DNA of 64,000 bases, from NCBI RefSeq assembly GCF_009909145.1, contig NZ_JAAAPJ010000015.1:62001-126000 (forward strand), read 5' to 3'. This document shows positions 1-8,076 of the stretch, piece by piece. Source of the DNA: Corallococcus silvisoli. Lineage in GTDB: Bacteria > Myxococcota > Myxococcia > Myxococcales > Myxococcaceae. The position numbers and the translations under genes are program-made. The first letter of the stretch is position 1. Each line of letters starts with the position of its first letter. The notes under the pieces are model-generated. The model was not told the origin of the DNA. It did no database searches and saw nothing but the letters and a program-made list of their open reading frames with translations.

Positions 1-2
1 GC

Positions 3-350
3 AGTCAGGGCCGCTACCGCCTGAGATGGGAGCGCACGCTGGGCTTCGCCCGGCTGGCCATGCGGGCCGGGGTGCCGGTGGTGCCCTTCGCGGGCTTCGG
101 GGTGGATGACACCTTCTTCTGGCCACCGGACGAGGAGCGGTGGTGCCTGCGGTTGGCCGCCGAGGCCAAATACCGCATGCCCCTGGTGATGGGATTGGGG
201 CCCCTGCCGCTGCCAGTACAACTCACCTTCGCCGTGGGTGAACCCCATCCGCCGCCACCGTCGGGGGCGCCGGAGTCGAGGGTGAGGGCCTTCCGCGACA
301 GCGTGGCCGCCAGCGTCCGCCGCCTGCTCTTGAGGGCCAGCCATGTCTGA
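3..350 (+). CDS. Lysophospholipid acyltransferase-like protein, C-terminal fragment
   Basis: The 5' end lies outside the window; the frame is open from base 3 and ends in TGA at 348-350. The fragment (about 115 residues) contains the stretch RWERTLGFARLAMRAGVPVV followed by PFAGFGVDD. This resembles the part of glycerolipid acyltransferases (LPLAT/DAGAT-like) after the catalytic HX4D box, where a Gly-Phe-Ala-Arg-Leu-Ala segment precedes Val-Pro-Val-Val-Pro. The HX4D motif itself would be upstream and is not visible. The stop overlaps the start of the next gene by 8 bp, so the two are probably cotranscribed and may act together in lipid metabolism (inference). It could also be a wax-ester or hemolysin-type acyltransferase. 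Confidence 0.65.
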   Translation, partial: SQGRYRLRWERTLGFARLAMRAGVPVVPFAGFGVDDTFFWPPDEERWCLRLAAEAKYRMPLVMGLGPLPLPVQLTFAVGEPHPPPPSGAPESRVRAFRDSVAASVRRLLLRASHV

Positions 351-1221
351 TGCCTCCGCCACTCCCCCGGGCCGCGACCGCGCGCCCCCGCTGGTTCCGG
401 CCGTGGAAGACATCCAGCGCGGCTATGAGCGGCTGGAGCGCGAGGAGCGCCGCGTGCGGGGCACTCCGGTGCGTCTGTTCACCTTTCCCGGGGGCAACAG
501 GGATGTCTCACGCACGGTGGTCTGTCTTCCGGGGCTGGGCGCCAGTGGCCGGTCCTTCGCGCCCATGGAGCCGCTGGCGGAGGCGTGGCGGCTGCTGTTG
601 TGGACGCCGCCGCTCAAGACACCCGCGACCCACACGCCGTTGCAGTGGAACCTGTCCGTGTTGAACCACCCGGAGGCCCAGCTCCCGGAGCGCTTCGCGC
701 TGATGGGTTCGTCCTATGGCAGCCTGGTGGCCATCGGCTATGCGCTGGAGCACCCGGAGCGGGTGAAGGCGCTGGTGCTGGTGTCGCCGGTGGCCAGCGT
801 GCGCCGGTGGCGGCGGCTGGCGTTGACGCTGTCCACGCTGGTGCGGGCCCCTCGGCCGCTGGCGTATGTGTTCGCGCCCACGGTGGCCCGGGTGATGGGC
901 GGCCGTTCGCTGCCGCCGGAGGCCCGGGCGGAGATCGTGCGCGAGGCCCGGCGTCTGTCGTCGCTGGAGCTGCTGCGACGGCTGCGCGACATCCTGGGCG
1001 CGGACTTCCTGCACCGGCTGGGGGAGCTGCGGGTGCCCACGCTCATCATCGAGGGCGGACGCGACCTGCTGGTGCCGCCTTCGGCCGCGCGCGACGTGGC
1101 GGCGCACGTGCCGGGCGCCCGGCTGGAGTTCCTGGAGACGGCCAGTCACCTGCCGTACATGAGCCATCCCGAAGCGTTCAATGCCCGTGTGTCGGACTTC
1201 CTCGCGCGGCACCTCGACTGA
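343..1221 (+). CDS. Alpha/beta hydrolase
   Basis: A 292-residue alpha/beta-hydrolase fold protein, probably an esterase or lipase; no signal peptide is visible, so it is likely cytoplasmic. The oxyanion-hole region is CLPGLGASGRSF (about 61-72), the nucleophile elbow is GSSYG with Ser124, the acid is Asp241 in EGGRD, and the base is His269 in ASHLPY, so the whole triad is present in canonical order. The ATG overlaps the stop of the upstream acyltransferase by 8 bp, consistent with translational coupling. Substrate cannot be told from sequence; the acyltransferase neighbour makes a lipid ester plausible. Confidence 0.85.
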   Translation: MSDASATPPGRDRAPPLVPAVEDIQRGYERLEREERRVRGTPVRLFTFPGGNRDVSRTVVCLPGLGASGRSFAPMEPLAEAWRLLLWTPPLKTPATHTPLQWNLSVLNHPEAQLPERFALMGSSYGSLVAIGYALEHPERVKALVLVSPVASVRRWRRLALTLSTLVRAPRPLAYVFAPTVARVMGGRSLPPEARAEIVREARRLSSLELLRRLRDILGADFLHRLGELRVPTLIIEGGRDLLVPPSAARDVAAHVPGARLEFLETASHLPYMSHPEAFNARVSDFLARHLD

Positions 1222-1258
1222 GCAGGCGTTATCTCCAGGGGCGGGGGAGCCCACTCGC

Positions 1259-2197
1259 ATGACCACCGCCGCCGACCACCTGTCCCGCTCCGCGCTGCTG
1301 TTCCTGTCGCGCCAGTCCCAGCTCAAGGACATGGCCACGCGGTTCAAACCCTTTCGCCAGCTGGCTTCGCGCTTCATCGCGGGGGAGACGCTGGAGGAGG
1401 CGGTGGACGCGGTGCGGGCCCTCACGGCGCGCGGGTTGATGGCCAGCTTCGACCACCTCAACGAAGCGGTGCGCACGCCCCAGGAGACACGCGACGAAGT
1501 GCGTCAGTATCAGCGGCTGCTCGCGCGCATCGACCAGGTGGGCGTGAAGGCCAACGTGTCATTGAAACTGACGCAGTGCGGGTTGTTGTTCGACCGGGGC
1601 CTGGCGCTCCAGAACGCGCGGGCGGTGGTGGCGGACGCGGCGGCGCGCGACTCCTTCGTGCGCGTGGACATGGAGGAGAGCGCGGTGACGCAGGCGACCC
1701 TGGACATCGTGCGGGACCTGCGCGCGGAGTTCGGCGAGCCGCACGTGGGCGCCGTGCTCCAGAGCTACCTCCGGCGCACGGAGGCGGACGCGAAGGCCCT
1801 GTGCGCGGAACGCGTCCGCATCCGGCTGTGCAAGGGGGCCTACCTGGAGGGTCCGGACGTGGCCTTCCCGGACAAGAAGGACGTGGATGCGAGCTTCGTG
1901 CGCTGCATGCGCATCCTGTTGGACAGCGGCGTGTATCACGGCATCGCCACGCATGATGAGCGGATGATTGACGCCACGCGGGAGCACGCCGCGCGCAACC
2001 GCCTGCCCAAGGACGCGTTTGAATTCCAGATGCTGTATGGCATCCGGCGCGACCTCCAGGAGCGGTTGGTGAAGGAGGGCCACCCGGTGCGTGTCTATGT
2101 CCCGTATGGGAAGCACTGGTACCCGTATTTCATGCGACGGCTGGCGGAGCGCCCGGCCAACCTGGGGTTCGTCCTGCGCCACCTGACGAAGGGGTGA
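1259..2197 (+). CDS. Proline dehydrogenase (monofunctional)
   Basis: A 312-residue FAD-dependent proline dehydrogenase that oxidises L-proline to delta-1-pyrroline-5-carboxylate and feeds electrons to quinone. It shows the PRODH-barrel signatures: VKLTQCGL-type strand near residue 95 (here VSLKLTQCG), RIRLCKGAYLEG for flavin and substrate binding, GIATHDERMI, FEFQMLYGIRRDLQ, and YVPYGKHWYPYFMRRLAERP near the C terminus. The length matches stand-alone enzymes rather than the long bifunctional PutA. I chose the ATG at 1259 because GGGGGAG lies just upstream; the reading frame is open further 5' but has no similar site. No P5C dehydrogenase is adjacent. The gene converges on the mrp operon. Confidence 0.93.
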   Translation: MTTAADHLSRSALLFLSRQSQLKDMATRFKPFRQLASRFIAGETLEEAVDAVRALTARGLMASFDHLNEAVRTPQETRDEVRQYQRLLARIDQVGVKANVSLKLTQCGLLFDRGLALQNARAVVADAAARDSFVRVDMEESAVTQATLDIVRDLRAEFGEPHVGAVLQSYLRRTEADAKALCAERVRIRLCKGAYLEGPDVAFPDKKDVDASFVRCMRILLDSGVYHGIATHDERMIDATREHAARNRLPKDAFEFQMLYGIRRDLQERLVKEGHPVRVYVPYGKHWYPYFMRRLAERPANLGFVLRHLTKG

Positions 2198-2232
2198 GGC
2201 GAGCGCGCCCCCTCTTCATGGGGCCGCCCGTG

Positions 2233-2598
2233 TCAGCGGCCGGGCGGCTCCGGTGGCGCGTCCTTCCTTCCGTGTCCGTGGGACCCGCGCGAGCGCGCCT
2301 TCTCGTGGGCGACCTCGGGGCGTCCCTCCGCCAGCCAGGCGATGGCGTGGGCGGAGCTGGGGATGGTGAGCATCAGGAACGCGGAGACGAGCAACCCGCG
2401 CAGCATCAACTGCACGTCCCCCGTCGCGAGCGTGGCGCCGATGATGACCAGCACCGAGCCGAAGGGCACCGCGCCCGCCGCGTGCACCCGCGTGAGCACC
2501 GAGGGCAGGCGGTACATCCCGATGATGGCGCCGGTGATGAAGAGCAGGCCCAGCGCCACCAGCCCATCCGCCACCCATTGCTGGAGCACGGTCATCAT
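2233..2598 (-). CDS. mrpG: Mrp-type Na+/H+ antiporter subunit G
   Basis: A 121-residue small membrane protein, last gene of the seven-gene mrp operon. It has three hydrophobic segments, with the family motif GMYRLPSVLTRVHAAGA after the first, followed by a charged His/Lys-rich cytoplasmic tail (HEKARSRGSHGHGRKD). MrpG is a structural subunit of the hetero-oligomeric Na+/H+ antiporter that uses the proton gradient to export Na+. The start ATG at 2598 overlaps the end of mrpF by 4 bp. A second ATG follows immediately, so the exact first residue is uncertain by one codon. Confidence 0.9.
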   Translation of the reverse strand: MMTVLQQWVADGLVALGLLFITGAIIGMYRLPSVLTRVHAAGAVPFGSVLVIIGATLATGDVQLMLRGLLVSAFLMLTIPSSAHAIAWLAEGRPEVAHEKARSRGSHGHGRKDAPPEPPGR

Positions 2599-2882
2599 CG
2601 GGAGTCCTCCTCGTCGTGGAAGGCGCGGCCGTGGTGCAGGTAGCGCGCTCCCGCCACCGTCTGCACGTAGGAGAGCAGCGCCAGCACCAGGGCCGCGTCC
2701 AGATAGCCGGCCTCGCCGCGCGTGGCGCCATACAGGGCCAGCGCCGCGCCGATGACCAGGCCCAGGGTGTCCACCGACATGAGCACGTCCGCGGCGGAGC
2801 GCTGGCGTGACGCGAGGAGCACCAGCGTGCCCAGCAGGCCCACCAACCAGAGGATGGCCAGGGTGAAGAAGGTCTCGTGCAC
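2595..2882 (-). CDS. mrpF: Mrp-type Na+/H+ antiporter subunit F
   Basis: A 95-residue membrane protein with three predicted helices and the MrpF signature RSAADVLMSVDTLGLVIGAA. It ends in a short acidic tail (FHDEEDSR). MrpF belongs to the Mrp complex, where A and D carry the Complex-I-like antiporter modules and the small subunits are needed for assembly. The gene overlaps mrpG by 4 bp and starts 12 bp after the mrpE stop, so it is clearly in the operon. Confidence 0.92.
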   Translation of the reverse strand: MHETFFTLAILWLVGLLGTLVLLASRQRSAADVLMSVDTLGLVIGAALALYGATRGEAGYLDAALVLALLSYVQTVAGARYLHHGRAFHDEEDSR

Positions 2883-2894
2883 CGGGTCCTCCCG

Positions 2895-3392
2895 CTACGG
2901 AAACACCGCGCGCTGATAGCGCTGGTAGAAGTGCTCCTGCTGCTGGCGGAGCTGGTCCGGGTTCGAGGCGTCCAGCGCGTGCATGCGCATCACGCGCCGC
3001 TCCCAGTCCAGCTCCAGCAGCACCGTGCCCGGGGCCAGGGACATGATCCACGAGGACACCTGCACGCCGCGCGCGGTGCGCTCGCCCATGGGGACCTCCA
3101 CCACGCCCGCGTGGTCCGCGCGGCAGTGGCGCCCGAAGATGATGCCCAGCACCTGGAGGCAGCTCTTCACCACCAACACCGTCAGGGCCCAGGCGAAGCG
3201 CGGCAGGTGGCGCGTGCGCCGCCAGGCTTCGCGACCGCCCACCACGGGAGGCAGGCCCGCCAGCGGGAACAGCCGCACCACGCCCGTGGCCAGCACCGCG
3301 CCCAGCGCGAGGTCCACCGGGTGGAAGCTCCCCACCATCAGCGCATACAGCAGCGCCAGGGCCAGCACCTGCGCGACGATCCGGTGGTTCAT
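2895..3392 (-). CDS. mrpE: Mrp-type Na+/H+ antiporter subunit E
   Basis: A 165-residue membrane subunit with N-terminal helices (LALALLYALMVGSFHPVDLA) and a soluble C-terminal half containing SWIMSLAPGTVLLELD, a variant of the family signature TPGT. The usual role is as a structural and assembly subunit of the Mrp antiporter. The ATG at 3392 gives the normal family length; the frame stays open upstream, but that sequence is not MrpE-like. A 79-bp gap separates it from mrpD, the only sizeable gap in the operon, with no evident gene. Confidence 0.9.
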   Translation of the reverse strand: MNHRIVAQVLALALLYALMVGSFHPVDLALGAVLATGVVRLFPLAGLPPVVGGREAWRRTRHLPRFAWALTVLVVKSCLQVLGIIFGRHCRADHAGVVEVPMGERTARGVQVSSWIMSLAPGTVLLELDWERRVMRMHALDASNPDQLRQQQEHFYQRYQRAVFP

Positions 3393-3471
3393 GGCGGCGC
3401 CCCCTCGCGCACACTGGCTTCGGGGCCTGCTCGCGGCGCCCGCTCCCGCGCTGGACCCACCCCACGGTGAC

Positions 3472-4839
3472 TCATGGCAGCGCCCCCAGTCCCGCGATGG
3501 CGTCGCGCCCCGCTCGCAGCAGCGGCTCCGGCCACAGGCCCACGGCGATGAGCGCCAGGGCCAGGGCGTACACCACCGCGCCCGTGCCCCGGTGCAGGGC
3601 CGCGCCCTCGCGCAACCAGGCCTCGCGCTGATAGGCGCGGAAGAGGGCCAGCAGGGACAGGATGCTCGCCAGCACCACCAGCCCCGCGAGCAGCGCGTGC
3701 CCCCGCTCCAGCGCCGCGCGCAACAGCCACGCCTTGGACCAGAAGCCCGCGGTGGGCGGCACGCCGGCCGTGCTGAAGGCCGCGACCGAATAGGCCTTCC
3801 TCGCGCGCTCACCGCCCCGGTCCTGCGCCAGGAACAGCGCCGTCTTGTCCACCGACCCCGCCAGCGCCAGCGCCACCGCCGCGGCCAGCCCCTCGCGCCC
3901 CCCCAACCCCAGCGCCGCGATGATGAGCCCCGCCTGCGTGATGGACGCGTACGCCAGCACCTCGCGCGTGTCCCGCCGGGAGAGCGCCAGCAGGGAGCCG
4001 TAGAGGATGCTCGTCGCGCCCAGGATCTCCAGCAGCGGCCGGGCCTGCGCCAGCGCCCGCGGCATCACGTCCGCGCCGAAGCGCAGCAGGCCATAGCTGC
4101 CAATGTTCGCCAGCGCCCCCGCCAGCAGCGCCGCCACCGTGGGGCCCGCGTCCCGGTACACGGCGGGCGCCCAGAAGTGGAACGGGAAGAACCCCAGCTT
4201 CACCCCGAACGCGCACAAGAGCAGCGTGCCTGGCACCACCATCCCGAACGGCGCCCCCGCCTGCCCCGACGCGATGATGGACTGCATGTCCAGCGTGCCG
4301 GTGGTCAGGTACAGCATCACCACCGCCGTGAGGAACAGCGTGGACCCCATCAGGTTCACCACCACGAAGGTGAACGCGGCGCGCAGGTTCCGGGGCTTCT
4401 CGCCATACGACGCCAGCGCGAACGCGGCCGTCATCGCCAGCTCGAAGAAGACGTAGAAGTTGAACGCGTCCGAGGTGAAGAACACGCCCGTCAAGCCCGC
4501 GCCCAGGAACAGCACCAACGCCGGAAAGCTGCGCGACGTGATGCCCCCCGCCACGTGCTCGTAGACGAGCGTGCCCAGCAGCACCGCCGTGGACACCAGC
4601 GCGAAGACGAGGGACAGCGGATCCGCGCGCAGGCGGATGCCCACGCCCACCGGCCAGTCGCCGGTGACGAACTCCGGCGGGTGCGCGCTCCACGCCTGCG
4701 GCAACAGCCACGCCGTGCACACCAGCGTCCCCGCCAGGCCCGCGATGGCCAGCCACGCCACCCACGCGCGGCGCCCGTCCAGGAACGCCAGCACGACGGC
4801 CATCACCCATGGCAAGAGCAGCGGCCCCCAGAGCGGCAT
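3472..4839 (-). CDS. mrpD: Mrp-type Na+/H+ antiporter subunit D
   Basis: A 455-residue polytopic protein related to the NuoM/NuoN antiporter-like subunits of Complex I. The proton-antiporter (Proton_antipo_M) module includes FYVFFELAMTAAFALASYGE, with the conserved glutamate in helix 5, KLGFFPFHFWAPAVYRDAGP with the conserved lysine, and VLAYASITQAGLI. The gene starts with ATG at 4839, overlapping the mrpC stop (ATGA). It is one of the two large ion-translocating subunits; the other is MrpA. It is slightly shorter than typical MrpD (about 490 residues), with no obvious internal loss. Confidence 0.93.
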   Translation of the reverse strand: MPLWGPLLLPWVMAVVLAFLDGRRAWVAWLAIAGLAGTLVCTAWLLPQAWSAHPPEFVTGDWPVGVGIRLRADPLSLVFALVSTAVLLGTLVYEHVAGGITSRSFPALVLFLGAGLTGVFFTSDAFNFYVFFELAMTAAFALASYGEKPRNLRAAFTFVVVNLMGSTLFLTAVVMLYLTTGTLDMQSIIASGQAGAPFGMVVPGTLLLCAFGVKLGFFPFHFWAPAVYRDAGPTVAALLAGALANIGSYGLLRFGADVMPRALAQARPLLEILGATSILYGSLLALSRRDTREVLAYASITQAGLIIAALGLGGREGLAAAVALALAGSVDKTALFLAQDRGGERARKAYSVAAFSTAGVPPTAGFWSKAWLLRAALERGHALLAGLVVLASILSLLALFRAYQREAWLREGAALHRGTGAVVYALALALIAVGLWPEPLLRAGRDAIAGLGALP

Positions 4840-5204
4840 CACGGCCCTCCCTTCTCGGCGGTGTGCACGCGCTTCAGCTCCGCCTCCGCCAGCCGGTCCG
4901 TGCGCAGCGACCCGTGCGCGCGCTGCGTGCGGTGCACCAGCGTGAGCAGCAGCGCGGACACCGCGAAGCCGATGACGATGGCCGTCAGCGCCAGCGACTG
5001 GAGCACCGGATCCGTCACCGGCCACCCCTCCTGCACGCCCAGCGCCTCGCCGCGCTCCGGGAAGGCGCCCGCGAGGATGAGCAGGACGCTGGAGTTGGTG
5101 ATGAGCACCGTGCCGCACGCCACGCGCACCAGCTCGCGCTCCAGCACCATCCGCACACCGCAGGCGAACAGCAGGCCCACCACCAGGGACGCGATGAGGA
5201 TCAT
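4839..5204 (-). CDS. mrpC: Mrp-type Na+/H+ antiporter subunit C
   Basis: A 121-residue NuoK-like subunit with three hydrophobic helices: LIASLVVGLLFACGVRMVLE, VLITNSSVLLILAGAF and a third containing TDPVLQSLALTAIVIGFAV. The last stretch is the classic MrpC/NuoK signature (DPLPQALVLTAIVI in other species). It sits between mrpB and mrpD with 4-bp overlaps on both sides, as in other Mrp operons. The hydrophilic C-terminal tail is a little longer than usual. Confidence 0.93.
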   Translation of the reverse strand: MILIASLVVGLLFACGVRMVLERELVRVACGTVLITNSSVLLILAGAFPERGEALGVQEGWPVTDPVLQSLALTAIVIGFAVSALLLTLVHRTQRAHGSLRTDRLAEAELKRVHTAEKGGP

Positions 5205-5644
5205 GGCCCGGTCTCCTCTCCCCTTCCGGTGCTCAGGGCGAAGCGGTCGATGACCGTGACGACCAACCCGAAGACGATGAGCATCAGCCCTCCCTCGAAC
5301 ACGAGCGCGGTGTGCAGGTGGAGCCCGCCCATCCCCACCTCGGGCTCCCCCGGCCGGGGGAAGAGGGTCATGGGCGTGTACCCCGCGAGCACCGGCAGGA
5401 ACGCGGTGCCCACCACGAGCAGCAGGCCCACGCCCGCGAGCGGCGCCGCGTACCGCACCGCCGCGTAGCGCCGGGCCTGCTCGCGGCCCGTCACCACGTA
5501 CTGCAACAACACCGCGAGCCCCGCCAACGCCCCGGCCGGGAAGCCGCCGCCCACCGACGCGCCTCCCTTCAGCCAGAAGGCCAGGGCGATCATCAACGAC
5601 GGCCACAGCAACAGGCGCGACAAGGGCGGGACGAAGGAACGCAT
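5201..5644 (-). CDS. mrpB: Mrp-type Na+/H+ antiporter subunit B
   Basis: A 147-residue membrane protein with four hydrophobic segments and the MrpB pattern FWLKGGASVGGGFPAGAL near residues 23-40; the GGGFxAG motif is the hallmark. A later LHLHTALVFEGGLMLIVFGL segment matches the C-terminal half. It corresponds to a stand-alone MrpB and is not fused to MrpA. It begins 7 bp downstream of the mrpA stop and overlaps mrpC by 4 bp. Confidence 0.92.
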   Translation of the reverse strand: MRSFVPPLSRLLLWPSLMIALAFWLKGGASVGGGFPAGALAGLAVLLQYVVTGREQARRYAAVRYAAPLAGVGLLLVVGTAFLPVLAGYTPMTLFPRPGEPEVGMGGLHLHTALVFEGGLMLIVFGLVVTVIDRFALSTGRGEETGP

Positions 5645-5651
5645 GGCTTCT

Positions 5652-7931
5652 TCAGCGCCTCCCCTTCAGGCTCAACAGGCTGGTGACGCCCAGCAGCGCC
5701 GCCAGCACGACGCTCATCTCCCCCACCGTGTCCAGGCCTCGGAAGTCGGTGAGCACGGCCGCGACGACGTTGGGGGAGTGCGCGGCCTCCGCCAGTTGCA
5801 CCGTGCGCGCGCCCACCCGCTCGGCCTGGAGGTGGGACAGGGCGCTCCAGCAGAGGAGGAAGGCGCTCGCGCCCGCGACCCCGGAGGCGATGCGGTCGCG
5901 GCCCCTCGGGTTCTGTGACTCCTGCTGCGCGCGCTTCAGCCGGCCGACCGGGAGCAGGGCCAGCAGGCCCGCGAAGAGCAACGTGAAGGTGGTCTCCACC
6001 AGCACGGAGGTGAGCGCCACGTCGGGCGCGGCGGCGAAGGCGAACACCATGGCCAGGCTGAAGCCCACGCAGGAGAGGAGCAGCACCAGCACCAGGTGGT
6101 CCTTCGCGCGCAGCGTGGCCAGCGCGGCGGCGGACGCGAAGGCCAGCGCCATCACCAGCGTCAGGTCCGCCCACCCCACCGAGCCCACGATGAAGCGGCC
6201 CCGCAGCGGCGTCACCGCCAGCACCGCGATGCCCAACAGGCCCGTGGGCACCAGCACGGACGCCACCCGGTCGCGCAGGTCGCGCACCTCCTTCTCGTGC
6301 AGCCAGGTCGACAGCGTGTCCAGTTGGTGCAGCAGCACGCGGTAGCCCCGCGCGGGCCCCACCCGGGACGTGCCCTCCAGCACGCGGGAGAGCGCGGGGG
6401 TCCACGCGCGGCGCGTGGCGAACAGCGTCGCGCCCAGGGCCCAGGCCCCCACGGCGAGCAGGTTCTCCGCTCGCGCATCCAGGTGGTACGCGAGCGCCAG
6501 CGTGGACGGCGTGCCGCGCATCGTGGCCGCCGCGGCGCGGGCCGGTGCGACGAGGAGCCCCGGGAGCACGCCGCCCGCGAGGATGAGCGCGGCGAGCACG
6601 ACGACGGGCGCGACGAGCAACCGGGGCGCGGCGGGCACGCCCTGGCGCGGTCCGCCGAAGAGGCCCCACCAGAGGCGCAGCGTGTACGCGAGCGTCAGGC
6701 CCGCGCCCACGAGCCCCGCCGCCATGAACGCGGGGCCCCGCGCCACCAGCGCGTGGAAGAACACCTCGTCCTTGAAGAAGCCCACCGTGAGGGGCAGCGC
6801 GGCGAGCCCCGCCGCCGCGACGGCGCTGGCGCCCGCGAGCACGGGGAGCGAGTGGCGCAGGCCGCCGACCTCCGACAGCTTCTTGCGGCCCGTCACCTGC
6901 GTCACCGCGCCCGCGGTGAGGAACAGGGCCGCCTTGCAGGGCGCGTGGGCGGCGACGTAGAGCGGCGCGCCTTCCGACCCCAGCGCCACCAGCACCAGCG
7001 CGTAGCCGTACTGCGCGATGGTGGAGTACGCGAGCACGCGCTTGAACGGATCCGCCACCAGGGCCATCAGGCTGCCCATGCCCAGGGACAGGAAGCCCAC
7101 GGCGAGCAGCCCGTCGCGCACGGCCGTGGCGGGGGCGAACAACGGGAAGAGGCGCTGGAGGAGGAAGACGCCCGCGGCCACCATCGCGGCCGAGTGCAGG
7201 TACGACGACACGGGCGTGGGCGCGGCCATGGCGCGCGGCAGCCAGAAGTGGAACGGCACCTGCGCGCTCTTGCCCAGCGCGCCCACGGCCAGACACACCA
7301 GCGCGCCGGTGGACGCGGGGCTGCTCGCGGCGCGCTCGATGACGAGCGGCAGGGAGAAGGTGCCGTACTGGAGGCCCAGCGCCATGGCGCCCGCGAAGAA
7401 GACGACGGAGGTGGCGCCGGTGAGCACCAGCGACAGGAGCGCGGCGGCGCGCGACTCGGGGTCGTCGCGGTCGAAGCCGATGAGCAGGTACGAGACGATG
7501 GTGGTGAGGTCCAGCGCCACGAACAAGAGCAGCAGGTCATCCACGGTGACGAGCAGCACCATGGCGGCCATGAAGGCGAGCAGCAGGAACTGGAAGCGCA
7601 CCTCGTCGCGCGCGGGCCGGCCCTCTTCCTCCAGGTGGTGCGGCATGTACGCGCGCGAGTACAGGACGACGAGCGCGCCCACGCCGAGCGCCATCGCGGC
7701 GTAGAGGTTGGACAGGCCGTCGCGCGTGAACTCCAGCGACAGGCCCCAGGTGGGCGCCCAGGGGAGCACGAGGCGCGCGGGCCCCTGCCTCCCCTCCCAG
7801 ACGAGCGCCCCCAGCGCGACGAGCGCCCCCGCCGCGCCAACCCAGGCCGCGGCCGCGGTGCGCCACCGGCCCGCGGCATACGCGAGCGGCGCGCACGCCA
7901 GGGCGAGGAGGATGGGCAGGAGCAGGGGCAT
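5652..7931 (-). CDS. mrpA: Mrp-type Na+/H+ antiporter subunit A
   Basis: A 759-residue polytopic protein, the largest Mrp subunit. The N-terminal half is NuoL-like: LLFVALDLTTIVSYLLIGFD (about 130-150), KSAQVPFHFWLPRAMAAPTP, STIAQYGYALVLVALG and HAPCKAALFLTAGAVTQVTG. The C-terminal part carries the extra MrpA region, including TLVMALAFASAAALATLRAK and TFTLLFAGLLALLPVGRLKR, and ends in a hydrophobic helix. With MrpD it forms the ion-conducting core of the antiporter. It is the first gene of the operon; the 145 bp upstream must hold the promoter unless transcription continues from further right. It probably supports Na+ or alkali homeostasis fuelled by the respiratory operon next door (inference). 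Confidence 0.95.
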   Translation of the reverse strand: MPLLLPILLALACAPLAYAAGRWRTAAAAWVGAAGALVALGALVWEGRQGPARLVLPWAPTWGLSLEFTRDGLSNLYAAMALGVGALVVLYSRAYMPHHLEEEGRPARDEVRFQFLLLAFMAAMVLLVTVDDLLLLFVALDLTTIVSYLLIGFDRDDPESRAAALLSLVLTGATSVVFFAGAMALGLQYGTFSLPLVIERAASSPASTGALVCLAVGALGKSAQVPFHFWLPRAMAAPTPVSSYLHSAAMVAAGVFLLQRLFPLFAPATAVRDGLLAVGFLSLGMGSLMALVADPFKRVLAYSTIAQYGYALVLVALGSEGAPLYVAAHAPCKAALFLTAGAVTQVTGRKKLSEVGGLRHSLPVLAGASAVAAAGLAALPLTVGFFKDEVFFHALVARGPAFMAAGLVGAGLTLAYTLRLWWGLFGGPRQGVPAAPRLLVAPVVVLAALILAGGVLPGLLVAPARAAAATMRGTPSTLALAYHLDARAENLLAVGAWALGATLFATRRAWTPALSRVLEGTSRVGPARGYRVLLHQLDTLSTWLHEKEVRDLRDRVASVLVPTGLLGIAVLAVTPLRGRFIVGSVGWADLTLVMALAFASAAALATLRAKDHLVLVLLLSCVGFSLAMVFAFAAAPDVALTSVLVETTFTLLFAGLLALLPVGRLKRAQQESQNPRGRDRIASGVAGASAFLLCWSALSHLQAERVGARTVQLAEAAHSPNVVAAVLTDFRGLDTVGEMSVVLAALLGVTSLLSLKGRR

Positions 7932-8076
7932 GGGTGGGCGCGCGGACCCACGTTAGGAGTGGTCCACCGATGCAGCCGCACAACCGTCATCCCTCCACGC
8001 GGAGCGTCACCTCGCGGTCAGTCGTGGCGTGGATGTCGTGCGCTGGTGGACAGCCCGGCCCCTTCCGGCCCCGGTG

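Noticed and set aside
508..1476. Long minus-strand frame across the alpha/beta hydrolase and proline dehydrogenase genes
   Set aside because: It covers two genes with intact motifs on the other strand and encodes Arg/Gln/His-rich low-complexity sequence.
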